DNA of 64,000 bases, from the NCBI GenBank assembly GCA_003612625.1, contig RAZJ01000003.1, positions 1-64,000 on the forward strand, written 5' to 3'. The notes beneath the pieces were generated by a model, which was not told where the DNA came from, made no database searches, and saw only the letters and a list, made by a program, of their open reading frames with translations. Positions within the stretch are counted from its first letter, which is position 1. The number at the start of each line of letters is the position of its first letter. Positions 1-7,223 of the stretch are shown piece by piece. The position numbers and the translations under genes are program-made. Source of the DNA: a bacterium 1XD42-1 (lineage in GTDB: Bacteria > Bacillota > Clostridia > Oscillospirales > Ruminococcaceae).

Positions 1-73
1 TGTGCCCTTCCTCACCGGCCTTCACCGCTGCCGGTCTGCTTTCGTCAATTCCTGAATTTGCTCATTTATAGTT

Positions 74-766
74 ATGGATATTCCAGAAGGGGTTTCCGGA
101 AAGATCATAAAGAACCCATCCGGAAGCAGCTTTGCATATAACGTGCAGTTCAGTCCTGCTTTTAACTGCAAGTGCCTTGTTTTCCAGTATTCATCAAGTA
201 CCGGGATGTATGAGCCTGCAGGTCATTATGATCGAGATTCTTTTCGTGGATTTGGCCTTGATGCAATCATTGTCAATCGTGGTTTTTCTTTAACTTCTTC
301 TGTTCCATCTTCGGAACTTTACATCCAGCATCCAGGAAATCTCTATATTGTAGATGATTTAGGAGGACAAATGGAAGGGGATGGGGAAGTAGACAGCGGG
401 GAAGCTGGGGACGGGGCACCATGGTGGCAGAAGCTAAAAGAACTTTTTGTTCCATCCGAGGGTTATTTCAGCAACTGGTTTGAAGAAATTAAAGATGCAG
501 CTATGGAAAAAATGGGGCCTATTAAATCTATTGTTGACGCCTTTTCAGATCTGTTTGAAAAGTTACAGCATGATAATACAGACACTTCCATTTGGATTGA
601 TGTACCAGAGGGGCAGTATTACCCAGGTTCCCCAGGTATTAAAGTTGATGTTTTACATTTTGGTGTAGATTTAATTGGGATAGTCCGTAACTGGCTGACC
701 GCTGTTGTGGTTGTGTTTACGGCAATTTGCTGTTACAAGAGGATCGTTGTTTTGTTTGAACAGTAA
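74..766 (+). CDS. Putative inovirus adsorption/minor coat protein (pIII-like), possibly N-terminally incomplete
   Basis: No family is recognised with certainty. The 230-residue product has a globular first half, a glycine/acidic linker at about residues 97-116, an amphipathic stretch, and a single hydrophobic segment near 202-220 followed by a short basic tail. This layout (external domains, Gly-rich linker, C-terminal membrane anchor) is that of filamentous phage adsorption proteins. It sits directly before a small membrane protein and a Zot/pI ATPase, where such a protein is expected. The ATG at 74 has no visible Shine-Dalgarno, and the same frame has a TGA at 53-55, so either the start lies elsewhere or the gene is the remnant of a longer one reaching beyond the left edge. 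The role is inferred from position and layout. Confidence 0.5.
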   Translation: MDIPEGVSGKIIKNPSGSSFAYNVQFSPAFNCKCLVFQYSSSTGMYEPAGHYDRDSFRGFGLDAIIVNRGFSLTSSVPSSELYIQHPGNLYIVDDLGGQMEGDGEVDSGEAGDGAPWWQKLKELFVPSEGYFSNWFEEIKDAAMEKMGPIKSIVDAFSDLFEKLQHDNTDTSIWIDVPEGQYYPGSPGIKVDVLHFGVDLIGIVRNWLTAVVVVFTAICCYKRIVVLFEQ

Positions 767-775
767 GAGGTTTTT

Positions 776-1030
776 ATGATTTTAGAATTGATTATGGACG
801 CAATTAAGGCCGTTATTTTGTTTGTGATCAGCCTGTTTCCCACATTACCGGAAATGAACTTTATTAAAGAATGGGTCAGTTATTTCGGGGAACTTCTTTT
901 ATTTGTCAACCGCTTTGTATATTTGCGGGTATTGGGTATCTGTTTGATTACGATTTTAATCTGTTACAATCTCCGTCTTATTTGGTCCATTATTATATGG
1001 GTTCTCCGCAAGATTCCGGGGGTGTCTTAG
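776..1030 (+). CDS. Small two-helix membrane protein of the inovirus-like element (pVI-like)
   Basis: This 84-residue protein is almost entirely hydrophobic, with two likely membrane segments at about residues 6-24 and 50-75 and a basic C-terminus. A GAGG Shine-Dalgarno lies a few bases before the ATG. It starts 9 bases after the preceding stop, and its TAG overlaps the GTG of the Zot gene by one base, so the three are one transcription unit and probably translationally coupled. In filamentous phages the gene between the adsorption protein and pI/Zot is usually the minor coat protein pVI, a small membrane protein. That assignment rests on position and hydrophobicity only. Confidence 0.5.
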   Translation: MILELIMDAIKAVILFVISLFPTLPEMNFIKEWVSYFGELLLFVNRFVYLRVLGICLITILICYNLRLIWSIIIWVLRKIPGVS

Positions 1031-1884
1031 TGACTTTTGATTTTGAAGCTGCGGCCTGGCAGGTATTTGGGCCTGTTCTTACTTTAATACAACGCTTTGT
1101 TTATACGATAGTCCTTTCTGTTTTGAGTGGGATTGCTTTATTTATCATTTTATTCTTTGTCCGGTACAAACTTAACCCTTTTTGGACAACCTGCTTTCAT
1201 TTAGAGAAACTCAACATACGTTGGAAACCTTATGATCTGTTCCGCTGGCTTTATTGGGACTTCCTGACCCGCCGTGACCGTGCTCATGAATTTACTCCTT
1301 ATGGCTTTACCATTTTTGTTGGCAGGCAGGGTTCCGGCAAAACCATAAGCATGATCCAGTATTTGAATGAAATGCGCAAAAAGTATCCCAACTGTTTGAT
1401 TATTACAAACTTTGCGTATAGCTACGCTACGAAAAGAATGACAGACTGGCGCGATTTATTGGAGATCCGGAATGGTTTAGATGGTGTCATTTTCGCTATT
1501 GATGAAATTCATAGTGAGTACAATTCCTCAAACTGGAACGATTTCCCGGAGTCGTTATTGTCGGAAATCTCCCAGCAGCGCAAGCAGCGCGTCAAGATTG
1601 TAGCAACAGCCCAGGTTTTTTCACGTGTAGCCAAGCCCATCCGAGAGCAGGCATTCAGTGTTGTTTGCTGCCGTACCTATTTTGGACGGCTTACCCGCAA
1701 TGTGGAGTATGATGCGGCTGAATATGTAACAGTGGAAACTCCTTACCAGGTTAAATCTAAATGTAAACCGCTTTTAAAAAAGACTTTTGTCCAGTCCAAT
1801 AAGCTCCGCTATTGTTACGATACATATGAAAAAATAGAACGGATGAAACATATTGAATTTTTACCCCGCGCATCTCGGCGTTGA
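1030..1884 (+). CDS. Zot/pI-like inovirus morphogenesis ATPase
   Basis: Zonular occludens toxin (Zot)/pI family proteins are the inner-membrane ATPases that drive assembly and extrusion of filamentous phages. The 284-residue product has a Walker A motif GRQGSGKT at residues 98-105, a Walker B ending in Asp158-Glu159 within FAIDEIHS, and a following VATAQ sensor-like motif near 191. The start chosen is the GTG at 1030, preceded by a G-rich Shine-Dalgarno and overlapping the upstream stop. An ATG at 871 is in frame but lies inside the previous gene. Oddity: the hydrophobic segment is N-terminal (about residues 16-43), ahead of the NTPase domain, whereas in Ff-type pI the anchor follows it. This is the strongest marker that the left end is inovirus-derived. 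Confidence 0.85.
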   Translation: MTFDFEAAAWQVFGPVLTLIQRFVYTIVLSVLSGIALFIILFFVRYKLNPFWTTCFHLEKLNIRWKPYDLFRWLYWDFLTRRDRAHEFTPYGFTIFVGRQGSGKTISMIQYLNEMRKKYPNCLIITNFAYSYATKRMTDWRDLLEIRNGLDGVIFAIDEIHSEYNSSNWNDFPESLLSEISQQRKQRVKIVATAQVFSRVAKPIREQAFSVVCCRTYFGRLTRNVEYDAAEYVTVETPYQVKSKCKPLLKKTFVQSNKLRYCYDTYEKIERMKHIEFLPRASRR

Positions 1885-1892
1885 TACATTTT

Positions 1893-1923
1893 GCGCCGCG
1901 ATCGGCGTGAGCTGACGCGGCGC
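1893..1923 (+). repeat. GC-rich 8-bp inverted repeat after zot
   Basis: GCGCCGCG at 1893-1900 is repeated as its exact reverse complement CGCGGCGC at 1916-1923 with a 15-base loop. It begins nine bases after the zot-like stop and has no T-tract, so it is not a standard terminator. It could be an attenuator, an mRNA-stabilising hairpin or a packaging-signal hairpin such as filamentous phages carry in an intergenic region. The choice between these is not settled by the sequence. Confidence 0.6.
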
Positions 1924-2014
1924 AGAGTGTGTCACGTCTGGCGGGTGAAAATAAAGTATCTTTCAGGAGGTGGTTTCCCTTATATTGGAATTTAGTGGAA
2001 AGGGGGAAAGTAAT

Positions 2015-2272
2015 ATGGATATGACTCAAATTGTCCGGTCTGTGGTTTCTCTTATGGGCGTTCCTATTGGAATCGCCTTTTGTGCTGGCTTTGCTTCCGC
2101 AGTTCTGGGAAATATTGTAGGCGCGGCTTTGGGAGAGCTGTTAAGTAAAAAATTGGGAGATTATCTCTCCAGGCCATCCTGCCGCAGATGCGTTCATTAT
2201 AGCCTTTGCCAGACTTCCGGCAACTTTTCTTTATCTTCTTTGTGTACTGCTTTTAAACGTAAAAACAAGTAA
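2015..2272 (+). CDS. Small membrane protein with Cys-rich tail, inovirus-like element
   Basis: This 85-residue protein is not recognised. A small-residue-rich hydrophobic segment spans about residues 10-40 (many Gly and Ala), followed by a basic region and a tail with five Cys, two of them in a CRRC pair. The ATG at 2015 is preceded by GGGGG at 2002-2006 with good spacing. A GTG at 1970 and a TTG at 1985 are in frame, but the GTG overlaps the strong AGGAGG at 1965-1970. The Ala/Gly-rich helix recalls filamentous coat proteins, but the Cys-rich tail does not fit. It lies between zot and the replication region. Function unknown. Confidence 0.55.
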   Translation: MDMTQIVRSVVSLMGVPIGIAFCAGFASAVLGNIVGAALGELLSKKLGDYLSRPSCRRCVHYSLCQTSGNFSLSSLCTAFKRKNK

Positions 2273-2318
2273 AAACATTTTTCTTTTTGCAGTTAAGGGA
2301 AAGTTAAAAAGTGTTTTG

Positions 2319-2418
2319 GGCGGCTTCTTGCCGCCTTAAGCCCCCGTACTGTATCACGGGGGCAATAATTACATACAAAAGGCCGCAAAAAAGCCTGTAA
2401 ACCAGCTTACAGAGCGGC
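2319..2418 (+). other. Putative rolling-circle double-strand origin: three consecutive hairpins upstream of rep
   Basis: Three inverted repeats fill the gap before rep. The first is GGCGGC (2319-2324) with GCCGCC (2330-2335). The second is GCCCCCGT (2340-2347) with ACGGGGGC (2356-2363), which presents the loop bases ACTGTATC. The third is CTGTAA (2395-2400) with TTACAG (2407-2412), nested in GCCGC (2382-2386) and GCGGC (2414-2418). From established knowledge, Rep_trans initiators of the pT181 family nick in a hairpin loop containing TACTCTAATA. Here the top of the second stem-loop reads GTACTGTATCAC, a similar arrangement next to a Rep_trans-like gene. Origin function and the nick position are inferences. 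Confidence 0.55.
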
Positions 2419-2447
2419 TTTATAAAGAATTTATGGAGGTTAAAAAA

Positions 2448-3559
2448 GTGAACAAAAAAATCTTAGTGGACTGGCTCACCTGTACCCTTGGCATTAACTG
2501 CTTTATGCGCGATTTTGTAGGGTTGGAAGAAAAGGATTTTCGAGACAAAGATCCTCTTGACACAGCGTTAGACGCATCCCATTTTACAGATGAGGCAGTT
2601 CTAAGTCATGTTATACACTTTTTAGGTCTGCCATCTGATACCAAACTCATGCCTGGCAGGGCTCATTATGGTTATGGAAAGTGGTATTTTTATGGTGGCA
2701 TCCGTTTAGCCTGGGGAAACTGTGATACCATCATGATTGACATGACCGGCGAAGGATGCAGATTGTTTGAAACGCTGGTTCCCGATCTGGACTGGCTTAC
2801 GTTTATTAAGAAAGTTACAAAAATGCAGGTACATAATTTCAGCCGGCTTGATGTGGCCTGTGATACACAAGGAAAAGGGGGACTGCGTATGCGGGATATT
2901 TTGCGTTTCACTTTGGATGGCCGCTATGTATCCCGCTGGAAGCTTCCGCCCCGGATCGTGCAGGGAAGGGAAGAAACCGTTGACTTTGGTTCTCCCAAAA
3001 GCCGCACTATGCTGCGTATCTATAACAAGTCCCTGGAAAGAGAATGTAAGCTTAATGATGATATATCCATACCGGAAAATTGGGTTCGCTGTGAGCTTCA
3101 ACTCCGAAACGACGCTGTTGACAGCTTTATTCGAGAATGGATGAAAAGAGGAGATATTTCCGCTTGCTATTTTGGTATTATGGCCAACCAGCTCCGATTT
3201 GTGAAAGAACGCAAAGAAAATGCCAGCCGTTCCGAGATTGTGAAATGGTGGCGGGATTTTTGGATAATGCCCAGCCTATCCGATTAGCCTATATTGGCGG
3301 CCTTTCCTATAATCTGGAATCTTTGAATCAGTATGTTTTTGGTCAAGCTGGTAGTTCCATTAAGGCGTGGATGATGTTACATGACAAGAATATTGATTTC
3401 TTTCTCAATTCGGTTTTCAGCAAAAATCTAAATGACAGACAAAACGCACTCATACAGAAAATGTCTGCTGTCCCGGAACCGGAAAAAGAAAAAGATTCCC
3501 CGAAATCTAATGGAGAACTTATCCTTGAATTTCTAGCATCCAGAGGTGAGCTTTTATGA
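2448..3559 (+). pseudogene. Rep_trans-type rolling-circle replication initiator, interrupted by a -1 frameshift
   Basis: The product resembles pT181 Rep/NicK-type (Rep_trans) initiators, which nick a double-strand origin and stay covalently attached through a tyrosine. Visible marks are the RLDVACD motif at about 133-139, which carries acidic residues, and an R-IYNK motif with Tyr192 typical of the family. The start is the GTG at 2448, since the in-frame ATG at 2433 merges into the GGAGG Shine-Dalgarno (2435-2439). Frame 1 stops at 3285-3287. A one-base backward shift at the T5 run 3257-3261 converts WRDFW into WRDFLDNAQP and restores an open frame to 3559, giving about 370 residues, normal for the family. 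The shift could be a mutation, a sequencing error, or slippage. The last codons overlap the next gene (ATGA). Confidence 0.75.
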
Positions 3560-3837
3560 TCATTGGTAACGATTCCAAGTATAGTCTGCATTGCCATTTT
3601 TGTCTGTGTGAAGTTTGCACACGCCGCCGTTGTCCTTATTATCATAGGCGCACAAGATGGGATTTTTGTCTTGCAATGATCCAGGCGGAAAATTGTCCGA
3701 TCCTCAAATGTGATTTTTTCTCCCACAAAGAAATTCACCTTGGCTGGCGTGTTAAACGCAAAGACTCACAATCCCGTAAAAAAACCGCAATGCAGAAGTT
3801 AGATGAAATCCTTGCTAAATTGGATCGGCTGTGTTAG
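3556..3837 (+). CDS. Cys-rich small protein coupled to rep
   Basis: This 93-residue protein is not recognised. It contains two Cys clusters, CHFCLCEVC with a further Cys shortly after near residues 13-26, and C-x8-C-x4-C near residues 38-52, suggesting a zinc-binding or zinc-ribbon-like fold. The C-terminal third is rich in Lys and Arg, ending in a short amphipathic helix. Its ATG overlaps the TGA of rep (ATGA), which implies translational coupling, and an AGAGGTGAG Shine-Dalgarno precedes it. It is the last gene before the dif-like site. A DNA-binding role in replication or copy control is a guess. Confidence 0.6.
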   Translation: MIIGNDSKYSLHCHFCLCEVCTRRRCPYYHRRTRWDFCLAMIQAENCPILKCDFFSHKEIHLGWRVKRKDSQSRKKTAMQKLDEILAKLDRLC

Positions 3838-3878
3838 GATAGGTCTGAGTGGGAAGGGCTGTAAGAAAATAACAGCCT

Positions 3879-3906
3879 ATTTCGCTAAATGCGAATTTAA
3901 CGAAAT
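3879..3906. other. dif-like Xer recombination site (28 bp, 11-6-11)
   Basis: The left arm ATTTCGCTAAA (3879-3889) and right arm TTTAACGAAAT (3896-3906) are inverted copies matching at 10 of 11 positions, separated by a 6-bp centre TGCGAA. An 11-6-11 layout over 28 bp is that of bacterial dif sites bound by XerC and XerD. The site ends 31 bp before the start of a Xer-type recombinase gene, as difSL lies next to xerS in streptococci. It may be the chromosomal dimer-resolution site, the right attachment site of the inovirus-like element, or both. Arms differ from the Bacillus dif consensus, so identity is inferred from architecture and context. Confidence 0.6.
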
Positions 3907-3937
3907 TAAGGGAATGATTTAAGAAAGGAAGCTGATT

Positions 3938-4984
3938 ATGGCTGCTCAATATGATTATTCAGATTGTCCCGAATATTTAAAAGAGTTTTTATTTTATATG
4001 CTGACAATTAAAGGACGTTCCAGGCGTACCGTTGATGCATACTATATTGATTTGCGTACATTTTTACGTTATTTAAAATGTGTAAAAATCGAATGTAAAA
4101 ATCCAGATGATGTAGAATATTTTAACAGCCGATGCATCTCTGATTTGTCATTGGACACATTAGCATCTTTATCATTAGGAGATATTTATGCCTATTTAAG
4201 CTATACTGTGGAAGGTCGTTCCAATATAGCAAAAACCCGTTCCCGTAAAGTTTCTTCTATCCGTTCTTTTTTCCGTTATTTAACAACAAAAACTGGATAT
4301 TTGAAAAGAAATCCTGCGGAAGACTTAGAAGTCCCTACAAGTAAGAAAACCATGCCAAGATATTTAACATTAGAAGAAAGCTTAGAATTATTAACACATA
4401 TTGATCCCAATTCCCGCAGTTATGCACGGGATTATTGTATGATAACTTTTTTATTAAATTGCGGGATGCGTCTTTCTGAATTAGTTGGTATCAACTTAAA
4501 TGATATTAACTTAGATGAAAAAAAACTGCGCTTATTAGGCAAAGGCAATAAAGAACGTATTATTTACTTAAATGATGCATGTTTAAATGCCTTGCAAGCA
4601 TGGCTGGAAAAGCGGGAAACGCCCCAACAGACACAACATAAAAATGCCCTTTTTCTTTCTTCCCGCAATACCCGGATCACGCCTCGTCGGGTAGAACAAA
4701 TTGTAGAGGACTGTTTACGGAATGCTGGATTATCAGGACAAGGATATTCCCCCCATAAACTCCGCCATACAGCAGCAACTTTAATGTACCAGCATGGAGG
4801 AATTGACATTCGCGTTTTAAAAGAAATTTTAGGCCATGCCAATGTAGGAACCACTGAAATTTATACACATTTATCGGATCGTCAAATGGAACATGCTGCT
4901 AAAAATACGCCTTTAGCAAATATTATGCCGAAAAAAGCCAAAACAGCGCCAGACTTAAAAAAATCTGACGCTGAAAAAGATTAA
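3938..4984 (+). CDS. Xer-type tyrosine recombinase
   Basis: Tyrosine recombinase that cuts and joins DNA at paired short sites, probably the dif-like site just upstream. All catalytic residues are visible: Arg178 in CGMRLSEL, Lys202 in GKGNKER, His273 and Arg276 in HKLRH, His300 in LGHANVGTT and the nucleophile Tyr309 in EIYTHL. The N-terminal SAM-like core-binding domain covers about residues 10-135. At 348 residues it is longer than XerC or XerD (about 300) and nearer to XerS or XerH, with extra residues in the N-terminal domain near 50-75 and a Lys-rich tail. Shine-Dalgarno AAGAAAGGAAG precedes the ATG. It may be the host Xer (spoIIM, its neighbour, also lies near xerD in Bacillus) or the element's integrase. 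The gene is rich in TTA and other AT-ending codons. Confidence 0.85.
   Translation: MAAQYDYSDCPEYLKEFLFYMLTIKGRSRRTVDAYYIDLRTFLRYLKCVKIECKNPDDVEYFNSRCISDLSLDTLASLSLGDIYAYLSYTVEGRSNIAKTRSRKVSSIRSFFRYLTTKTGYLKRNPAEDLEVPTSKKTMPRYLTLEESLELLTHIDPNSRSYARDYCMITFLLNCGMRLSELVGINLNDINLDEKKLRLLGKGNKERIIYLNDACLNALQAWLEKRETPQQTQHKNALFLSSRNTRITPRRVEQIVEDCLRNAGLSGQGYSPHKLRHTAATLMYQHGGIDIRVLKEILGHANVGTTEIYTHLSDRQMEHAAKNTPLANIMPKKAKTAPDLKKSDAEKD
4944..4973 (-). terminator. Terminator for spoIIM, embedded in the 3' end of the xer gene
   Basis: CAGCGCCAGA (4944-4953) pairs with TCTGACGCTG (4964-4973) with one mismatch around a 10-base loop. Read on the minus strand it is followed by TTTTGGCTTTTTT, a good intrinsic terminator just past the spoIIM stop. 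It lies inside the coding region of the convergent recombinase gene; the two stop codons are only four bases apart. Confidence 0.6.
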
Positions 4985-4988
4985 GTAA

Positions 4989-5672
4989 TTATGAAACCGG
5001 AAAAAAAGCTGCAAATTGAATACTTAATACTGCATCAAGTAATGCAATCAAAATACAAATAATAAGATATAAGAAATACCGGATACAATAACGCCTCATA
5101 CGAACGCGTTCATCATGTTCAGAAGGTGTTATTGCTTTCCGGAGCAGCCGCAAAGATAATAAAAATGAAGTTTTGGCTGCGCAGATCAGTAAAATAGAGC
5201 CAAATAGCATGGGAAGAAATAAAGTGGAAAACACAAATGGCGCTGCAAGGGTTCCCTTTTCCGCATATAGGCCTCCCATTGAAAAACCATATCCTAACCC
5301 GCGGAATAAAACTAGAAGAAGGATAATCGGTTGTGAAATTGTACAAAATCCACAAAAAAACAAAATCAAAAGCAGAAAGACAGAAGATCCAAAAGAAAGT
5401 GCTGCAATTTGGGAAAAAGACTGCTCATACCGTTTTTCCAGGTAACCTCCTAATAAAATATGAAGCCATTCCCGGAGCTGCCCATCAGCATGATATAATA
5501 AAACAATCCCAGCTAACATACCAATTAGAAAAAGTCCTGCAAAAATACAAAGAAGCGGGTTGTCCTTAAAATAGGAAAAAATATTTTTAAAAGGGCTTTT
5601 TACTTTTAAAGAAGGGATCGCGGGATCATAAGTTTGATAATGTTGGTAGCGTAATGTGCGAAACAGGTTCAT
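4989..5672 (-). CDS. spoIIM: Stage II sporulation protein M (SpoIIM) family
   Basis: SpoIIM is an integral membrane subunit of the SpoIIDMP complex that remodels septal peptidoglycan and is required for engulfment. The 227-residue protein has about five hydrophobic segments (residues 38-60, 92-115, 120-140, 145-170 and 200-220), with a soluble N-terminal part, matching the family in length and layout. It is convergent with the Xer-type recombinase and downstream of the SCIFF genes. The start ATG follows GGAAGGATGA. The presence of this gene supports a spore-forming host. The family is wide and also includes non-sporulation paralogues, so the exact role is inferred. Confidence 0.75.
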   Translation of the reverse strand: MNLFRTLRYQHYQTYDPAIPSLKVKSPFKNIFSYFKDNPLLCIFAGLFLIGMLAGIVLLYHADGQLREWLHILLGGYLEKRYEQSFSQIAALSFGSSVFLLLILFFCGFCTISQPIILLLVLFRGLGYGFSMGGLYAEKGTLAAPFVFSTLFLPMLFGSILLICAAKTSFLLSLRLLRKAITPSEHDERVRMRRYCIRYFLYLIICILIALLDAVLSIQFAAFFPVS

Positions 5673-5763
5673 ATTCTCTTCATCCTTCCCTTTTCACAAT
5701 GCTTCTGGTTTTATCTATATGTTTAGGAAGCTGAGAATATGCCTGTTTTTTTATTTTTACAGC

Positions 5764-7125
5764 TTAAAATTGTGCAGCTTTTATCATAATTGCACATTCT
5801 ACACGTTTCTTTTCTAATTCACAGGAAAGATGATGTGATTTTCGGATATCCCCGGCATAAAGCATACTGTTAGCATTGCAGCCGCCAGAACAATAAAATT
5901 TTGCCCAGCAGTTTTTACAATCTTCTTTCCCATAAACCGTAGCAGATGCAAACTGCTGTTTCATTTCAGAATTTAAAGATAAATCATACACATTTCCCAT
6001 TTTCCAATTTTCATGGCCTACAAATTGGTGGCATGGATAAATATCACCGGAAGGTGTAATAGCAACATATTCATTTCCGCAGCCACAACCACGGAGCCGT
6101 TTAATTGCACAGGGCCCCTGCTCCAGATCGATCATAAAATGGAAGAAGTTAAAGTCTTTTGGAGTTCCTTGTCTTTCAATTAAAATTTTAGCCAGCCGTT
6201 CATATTCCGCAAAGATTTGCGGTAAATCTTGTTCTGTTAATGCATAAGATTCTTTTGGATCGGCAACAACAGGTTCTACAGAAATCTGATCAAATCCTAA
6301 ATCATTAAGATGCAGGACATCTTCAGCAAAATCTAAATTATATTTGGTAAATGTTCCCCGTACATAATATTGATCGTAAGGACCAGTCCGTTTTTCTACA
6401 AGCCTTTTATATTTGGGAACGATAGAATCATAACTTCCCTTCCCGTCTACCCGTACCCGTACCCGATCGTTAATTTCTTTACGGCCATCCAGGGATAAAA
6501 CAACATTAGACATTTCCTGATTGATAAAATCAATTTTATTATCATCTAATAATAGTCCATTTGTTGTAATGGTAAAACGAAACACTTTCCCATATTCTTT
6601 TTCTTTGGAGCGGGCATAAGCAACAATTTGTTTTACAACTTCAAAATTCATCAATGGTTCCCCGCCGAAAAAATCCACTTCTAAATTCCGGCGGCCTTTG
6701 GAATAATGCAGCAGATAGTCAATAGCAGCACGTCCTGTTTCAAATGACATCAGTTCCCGATGCCCCATATATTCCCCTGTATCTGCAAAACAATATTTGC
6801 AGCGTAAATTACAATCATGCGCAATATGTAAACACATCGCTTTTACAGGAGATTCCGATAGGATATTTGAAAATTTTTCATAGTCATCCACTGAAAAAAG
6901 CTGCCCTTGCTGGTATAACGCAAACAATTCCTGATATGTTTCCTGGATGGATGCTTTATCAAAATCAGGCATAAGCTGTTCTGTAATTTGATCGGGACAG
7001 GAATCCGAAAGAGGCGGTTCCAGCATTTGGGCTAACCGATAAGCCAATTCATCTACTACATGGACAGCACCGCTATTGACATCAAGAATAATATTATACC
7101 CATTTAGTTGATACTGATGAAGCAT
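5764..7125 (-). CDS. scfB: SCIFF peptide thioether-forming radical SAM maturase
   Basis: Radical SAM/SPASM enzyme that installs a Cys-to-Thr thioether bond on the six-cysteine peptide SCIFF, whose gene lies just upstream. The 453-residue protein has an N-terminal peptide-recognition-like region (1-85), the cluster motif CNLRCKYC at about residue 105-112, a radical SAM barrel, and a C-terminal SPASM region with Cys motifs CAIKRLRGCGCG, IYPCHQF, and CKNCWAKFYCSGGC. GAGGAGG precedes the ATG by about 12 bases. The scfA-scfB pair is nearly universal in Clostridia and is usually close to yajC and tgt, as here. Confidence 0.93.
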   Translation of the reverse strand: MLHQYQLNGYNIILDVNSGAVHVVDELAYRLAQMLEPPLSDSCPDQITEQLMPDFDKASIQETYQELFALYQQGQLFSVDDYEKFSNILSESPVKAMCLHIAHDCNLRCKYCFADTGEYMGHRELMSFETGRAAIDYLLHYSKGRRNLEVDFFGGEPLMNFEVVKQIVAYARSKEKEYGKVFRFTITTNGLLLDDNKIDFINQEMSNVVLSLDGRKEINDRVRVRVDGKGSYDSIVPKYKRLVEKRTGPYDQYYVRGTFTKYNLDFAEDVLHLNDLGFDQISVEPVVADPKESYALTEQDLPQIFAEYERLAKILIERQGTPKDFNFFHFMIDLEQGPCAIKRLRGCGCGNEYVAITPSGDIYPCHQFVGHENWKMGNVYDLSLNSEMKQQFASATVYGKEDCKNCWAKFYCSGGCNANSMLYAGDIRKSHHLSCELEKKRVECAIMIKAAQF

Positions 7126-7223
7126 AAAAGTTTTATTTCCTCCTCAATAACAAAAATTATGGCAGCCTATCCACAAAGAACTTTGTAGAAGCGCTACCAT
7201 AATTTTTTATTTCTCATTTGTTT

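Noticed and set aside
871-1029. In-frame upstream extension of the Zot gene to ATG 871
   Set aside because: It lies wholly inside the preceding small membrane gene; the GTG at 1030 has a G-rich Shine-Dalgarno and overlaps the upstream stop.
2433-2447. ATG at 2433 as rep start
   Set aside because: The ATG merges into the GGAGG Shine-Dalgarno that serves the GTG at 2448.
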